From Methylococcaceae bacterium (lineage in GTDB: Bacteria > Pseudomonadota > Gammaproteobacteria > Methylococcales > Methylomonadaceae), in NCBI GenBank assembly GCA_947505055.1, contig CANNLO010000177.1, positions 1-9,138 of the forward strand: a stretch of DNA of 9,138 nucleotides. Direction: 5' to 3'. This document shows, one piece after another, positions 5,933-9,138 of the stretch; position 1 is the stretch's first letter, and every line of letters starts with the position of its first letter. The notes beneath the pieces are model-generated. The model saw nothing but the letters and a program-made list of their open reading frames with translations. It ran no database searches and was not told where the DNA came from. The translations under genes were made by a program, and so were the position numbers.

Positions 5933-8578
5933 TTATTTTCGCTGTCCCGCTATTCGGGTAACGAAACCATGTATATAAAGTTTAGCAATAGCATAGTCAT
6001 ATTTAGCATTGTATTTTTTACTTTCCAATAAGCCAATATCTTTTAAGCGTTTTACAAAAGCCTCAAAAGGCATTGGTGGTTGGTTATTGGCTATGGTTTT
6101 TTGCCAAATTTCCTTTAATACATCTTCTTTAAATAAAGATTTTAATGTACTAATATTATTAAAAAATTCGGATAGGTCAGGATATTCATTTCTAATGGCA
6201 TCACAACGTTCTATAGATGCAGCATCTAAGCCATCAGTTAAAGAACTCCAGCGTAATAAATGATCGCTAGGCGCATTTTTCCCTTGTTTTTGCTCTAACT
6301 CCACTTCTCTTGCTTTTCTTAATAAAATGGTTAATGAGCGAGGGTAAGTGTTACCACTTGAATCGGTTAAACTTGAATAAACCCATTGGGCAACATAAGC
6401 ATTTTGGCTTTTTCTTTGACGTAAACCCCATAGTGGCGATAAGGCTTGCCGTAAAGTTTCTTCATCACTCTCGTCTAATTCATTATCGGCTAAAGGTAGA
6501 ACACGATTAGCAAAGGTTTTGAACTGTGTTGAACCTCCGATAGCAAGGCGATAAGCCAAACGAAAGAAATCTCTTTTACCCCATTGTAGATTCAAGGTGC
6601 GCTCATCACCAAAATGGCTTTTATTGGTAAAAACTAAATTACTCCAAATATCTTCGCGTAGAAATATTTTAAATCGAATTTGATAGAAATTCTGATTATT
6701 CGCATCGTAAACCAAGCGCATTAGTCCACCTAATGCTTCTTGTTGCCAAGGGCTATTCTCTTGAATATCTTGATCTAAATCATCATAAAGTAACCATATT
6801 TTTTGATTAAGTTCCTTAAGATAAAGATTAAGCTGTGTCATCGCATCACGACAATAACCATTAAGGATTGAATCCGTTGCAAACTCTAATAGTTTTGTTG
6901 TATGTGTTGAATTCCATTGTTCATTATTTTTAGGATCGAAGTTATATGTTAAACGAGTAATCAAAGATTTTAATTTTGCTTTTTTTAATATTTCTATGAA
7001 GGGTTCATACGATTGATAAATACGAATGACTGCATAAGCCCTCCATAAAGACAGCCAGTCTGTATTATTACCACTTAATTTTTTTTGAATATCTGAAAAA
7101 ATATCGGCAGTTGGTCTAAACGTACTGCTATTGCCATGCCCTGATAGGATTTTGACATTATCCAAGCGTCCTCGTGAACGCTTTTCAGCATTTTCTCTGT
7201 GTTGTGTAAAGAGCGTATATAAAGTCGACTTCCCCGTCCCTTTACGGCCTCTGATAACCCAGACTTGATCGTCCAAGCAGCGCTCAAAGTCAGCTGTTTT
7301 TTGAAAGATAGCATCAAAATCTGCATCCAAAATACTTGCTGCGTCGCGTTCTGGAAAATTTAAGGATTTGATTAGCTCTAATCGATTTGATTCTGCCAAT
7401 ATCATTGCCGTTTCTTCAATACCGCCGATTTCTAATAGATTATTTGCTAACGGTGCGTAATAAGACAAAGCTGTTTCTACAGGAAATTGATAACTTCCCG
7501 CAATATTTGGATGATAGGGAATTGAAATAGGCTCTTCACCTTCATGTAAGTCTAAATAAGGCTTGATTCTTTTTACTAAGGAATCTCCAATAACCCCTTC
7601 AGGAATAGGCGACAAAACTAATTTAGCTTGAACACCTCCTAACACCTTTAATAAATCACGAATAAAACATACGCCTTCAGCGTTTTGTTGACTGGGATAT
7701 AAAACAATAAATGCTTCATCGGCAAGACGCAATAAAGATAAGCCCCCCCATTCGTTTAACCCCGTTCGTGCATCAATCAACATAATGTCAGGCGCAAATT
7801 GTTCCCAAAGTTCTTGTTCAAATTGATGCCATGGATCTTCTGTTGAAGCAAATAGATGAGCCGTTGATAAAACTGATAAACGCTGAATATAGCGTTGACC
7901 AATCTTTCCCGCAGGAACAATAAATAAATCTCGGCGTGATTGCGGGTCGTTGACACTGTAAACAATGCCGGTACGTTTACCTTGATTACTGCCGCTTAAA
8001 TGAATGGTAGCTTCATGATTGTCATTAAAAAAACAAGTTTGACGCTCCCATAAATAATCAATCAAACCCTCTTCAAGCAACTTATCGGTGGGCGGCAATA
8101 ACGCTTGTAATCCTGGCGCCTCGACATCCATATCAATTAAAACCACACGCTTACCGGCTCGCGTCAATTGAAATGCTGTTTGAATTAACGCAGTAGTACG
8201 CCCAACTCCGCCTTTATAAGAATAAAACACCACGTGTTTAATTGGATATTTAGGTTTTTTAGCGGATACGGTTCTACCGGAAGACAGCATATCAATCGCT
8301 TCTTGCCATGATGCTGGAGGACTATTCTCTGTGGTCGTTTGAATGCTAATGCCATCATTAACTGCTTCTTCTGGAGTATATAATTCGATAATGCCGGGAA
8401 CTAATCCGGCCTCCACAATTAAGGGTTCGACTTGTTGTAATCTAACACTTCTTGCTTTTCCTTGAAACTGTACCGAAATTACGGTGAGTAAGACAAAATC
8501 GCCCGCCCCCACATCCAAGTCAAATTGTTTAGGAAATTTATGAATAAGAGCTTTGCGTAGTTGTATAGCGGCTTTCAT
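5933..8578 (-). CDS. Dual ATPase: KGGVGR MinD/ParA-like domain fused to a second P-loop ATPase
   Basis: An 881-residue cytoplasmic protein with two nucleotide-binding domains. After about 110 residues without a recognised fold comes a MinD/ParA-like ATPase: deviant Walker A YKGGVGRTT (121-129), DMDVEAPGL (149-157), and DIMLIDARTG (264-273), typical of the KGGVGR variant. The second domain (about 415-760) has Walker A GRKGTGKST (444-452), Walker B IWLLYDDLDQ (594-603), FKIFLREDIW (636-645) with possible sensor role, and YPRSLTILLRKA (745-756), where an Arg may act as finger. It recalls Sll1717-type P-loop ATPases. The last 50 residues (PPMPFEAFVKRLKDIGLL ... LYIHGF) could form a winged helix. 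The start ATG 8578 overlaps the upstream HEPN-like stop by 4 bases (ATGA), so the two are made together. KGGVGR ATPases occur in NTP-dependent conflict systems, so an immune sensor or switch is likely, but this is inference. No frame break is seen. Confidence 0.88.
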   Translation of the reverse strand: MKAAIQLRKALIHKFPKQFDLDVGAGDFVLLTVISVQFQGKARSVRLQQVEPLIVEAGLVPGIIELYTPEEAVNDGISIQTTTENSPPASWQEAIDMLSSGRTVSAKKPKYPIKHVVFYSYKGGVGRTTALIQTAFQLTRAGKRVVLIDMDVEAPGLQALLPPTDKLLEEGLIDYLWERQTCFFNDNHEATIHLSGSNQGKRTGIVYSVNDPQSRRDLFIVPAGKIGQRYIQRLSVLSTAHLFASTEDPWHQFEQELWEQFAPDIMLIDARTGLNEWGGLSLLRLADEAFIVLYPSQQNAEGVCFIRDLLKVLGGVQAKLVLSPIPEGVIGDSLVKRIKPYLDLHEGEEPISIPYHPNIAGSYQFPVETALSYYAPLANNLLEIGGIEETAMILAESNRLELIKSLNFPERDAASILDADFDAIFQKTADFERCLDDQVWVIRGRKGTGKSTLYTLFTQHRENAEKRSRGRLDNVKILSGHGNSSTFRPTADIFSDIQKKLSGNNTDWLSLWRAYAVIRIYQSYEPFIEILKKAKLKSLITRLTYNFDPKNNEQWNSTHTTKLLEFATDSILNGYCRDAMTQLNLYLKELNQKIWLLYDDLDQDIQENSPWQQEALGGLMRLVYDANNQNFYQIRFKIFLREDIWSNLVFTNKSHFGDERTLNLQWGKRDFFRLAYRLAIGGSTQFKTFANRVLPLADNELDESDEETLRQALSPLWGLRQRKSQNAYVAQWVYSSLTDSSGNTYPRSLTILLRKAREVELEQKQGKNAPSDHLLRWSSLTDGLDAASIERCDAIRNEYPDLSEFFNNISTLKSLFKEDVLKEIWQKTIANNQPPMPFEAFVKRLKDIGLLESKKYNAKYDYAIAKLYIHGFVTRIAGQRK

Positions 8579-9057
8579 AATAAGGTTCTCTTGTTTTTTT
8601 CAAGCCATCCGCACACATAATCAAAACTTTTCTGCCAATCCTCTTGGGATTGACTGGTTTGTGGAATATAGCGAAGACTGATATAGTCAATATCTATTGA
8701 ACCCAACGGATAAATTATATTTTGAAGGTGTTCCAAAAACAGCCTATCTGACTTTGCTCGTTTATAAAAGTCAGGCATCCGTTTAAAAGCAGTTGACAGC
8801 CCATGACTAGGATTAGCAATGGGCTGGTTATGCATCGCATCTTTAATTCGACTGCTTTTTTGACCCCAGTCACTGATTTTATGGTAAAGAAATAATAGCG
8901 ACTTTAAGCGACATTCGACTGCAATTCCCCCGAGATGAAAAATAGCTATCGTATGATATTTCGGTAATGCCGAAATATCATCTTTTCTTGCTAGTACAAC
9001 AAACCGGAAGTTCGTGATCAAATTCAGGCAACCATAACTTTGCCTTGATAAGTCCAC
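8575..9057 (-). CDS. HEPN-like domain protein, 5' end altered by an IS630 insertion
   Basis: A 160-residue reading from GTG 9057. The segment FHLGGIAVECRLKSLL (40-55) matches the HEPN pattern often written AGYAVECALKALL. A candidate RNase motif Rx5H is RIKDAMH (Arg70-His76), and SHGLSTAFKRM (85-95) recalls the HEPN HDL segment. HEPN proteins are often RNases or toxins in conflict systems, and this one is coupled (ATGA) to the dual ATPase, so it may be the effector or a partner that the ATPase controls. The first 20 or so residues are read from the end of an IS630-type element (boundary near 8993), so the native N-terminus and promoter are probably lost; native sequence seems to begin at about residue 22-23 (LARKDD). 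TAA lies directly before the GTG. It may be non-functional, or expressed from the IS end. HEPN assignment rests on this one strong motif. Confidence 0.7.
   Translation of the reverse strand: MDLSRQSYGCLNLITNFRFVVLARKDDISALPKYHTIAIFHLGGIAVECRLKSLLFLYHKISDWGQKSSRIKDAMHNQPIANPSHGLSTAFKRMPDFYKRAKSDRLFLEHLQNIIYPLGSIDIDYISLRYIPQTSQSQEDWQKSFDYVCGWLEKNKRTLL
8953..8981. repeat. Perfect 12-base inverted repeat inside the HEPN-like gene start
   Basis: ATGATATTTCGG (8953-8964) and CCGAAATATCAT (8970-8981) pair perfectly around a 5-base loop (TAATG). It lies 11 bases from the inferred IS630 boundary and inside the coding frame. It could act as an operator or an RNA hairpin controlling translation of the operon. 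Confidence 0.7.
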
Positions 9058-9138
9058 TTAAACGGCTTAGCCATCGTGTTGTTAAAATAATCAATGAACG
9101 CCATGATTTTTGTTTTCAATTCTTCGGTGCTTTTAAAA
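8992..9138 (-). mobile_element. 3' end of an IS630-family element, partial
   Basis: The element enters from the right edge and holds the C-terminus of the transposase. I place its end near TA at 8992-8993 because IS630 elements duplicate a TA, and the sequence AGTACAACAAACCGGAAGTT beginning there looks like a terminal repeat. The other end is outside the window, so the repeat cannot be confirmed here. Confidence 0.65.
9024..9138 (-). CDS. IS630-family transposase, C-terminal end only
   Basis: The final 37 residues before TGA at 9026-9024; the remainder lies beyond the right edge. The text KIMAFIDYFNNTMAKPFKWT and the last residues YQGKVMVA match the conserved C-terminus of IS630-family transposases (FIDYFNxTxAKPFKWTYxGKPL). 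The frame differs from that of the HEPN-like reading, which overlaps it by 34 bases. Because the transposase ends on the same strand just upstream of the HEPN-like gene, read-through transcription from the element could drive the operon. Confidence 0.88.
   Translation of the reverse strand, partial: FKSTEELKTKIMAFIDYFNNTMAKPFKWTYQGKVMVA

Noticed and set aside
1..9138. Avoidance of CCGCGG, the expected target of the Eco29kI-type module
   Set aside because: I saw no CCGCGG by eye, but only about two would be expected by chance in this length, so absence says little without a computed count over the whole element.

Overview
The window looks like accessory DNA from a gammaproteobacterium. The left edge carries replication/partition-type genes of a PFGI-1/SPI-7-like integrative conjugative element (ICE). 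The rest is cargo in which several genes have been broken by insertions or by a small deletion. The host cannot be named from this sequence. The general style (ISAs1 and IS630 elements, REP-like intergenic hairpins, a large KGGVGR-type ATPase) would fit a sulfur-oxidising or methanotrophic lineage, but that is a guess.

Region 1 (1-1329, minus strand) is an ICE backbone cluster. It holds the start of a STY4528-family replication-associated protein, a small DUF2857-like protein, and an ORF that seems to be the 3' part of a longer gene, possibly the ICE parB. The last has no ATG and its frame runs open to a stop at 1330-1332, where the sequence turns AT-rich and cargo begins.

Region 2 (1398-3216, plus strand) is an Eco29kI-type restriction-modification module. 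The GIY-YIG nuclease gene has a one-base deletion exactly at the codon of its catalytic asparagine. The cytosine-C5 methyltransferase downstream is intact, so this now looks like an orphan methylase. Region 3 (3217-3773) is AT-rich and holds only doubtful coding remnants.

Region 4 (3774-5690) is a gene for an uncharacterised protein of 231 residues, split by a complete 1211-bp ISAs1-family element with 19-bp perfect terminal repeats and a 10-bp target duplication. Removing the element and one target copy restores one frame. Region 5 (5691-5932) is intergenic with REP-like or terminator-like hairpins.

Region 6 (5933-9138, minus strand) is a two-gene operon: a HEPN-like protein followed, with a 4-base overlap, by an 881-residue protein that joins a MinD/ParA-like KGGVGR ATPase to a second P-loop ATPase and a possible C-terminal winged helix. 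It resembles an NTP-dependent conflict (defence) module with HEPN as the possible effector. The 3' end of an IS630-family transposase lies at the right edge and seems to have replaced the HEPN promoter and first codons. The window therefore reads as a decaying defence island in an ICE, with one candidate system (HEPN plus dual-ATPase) worth attention.
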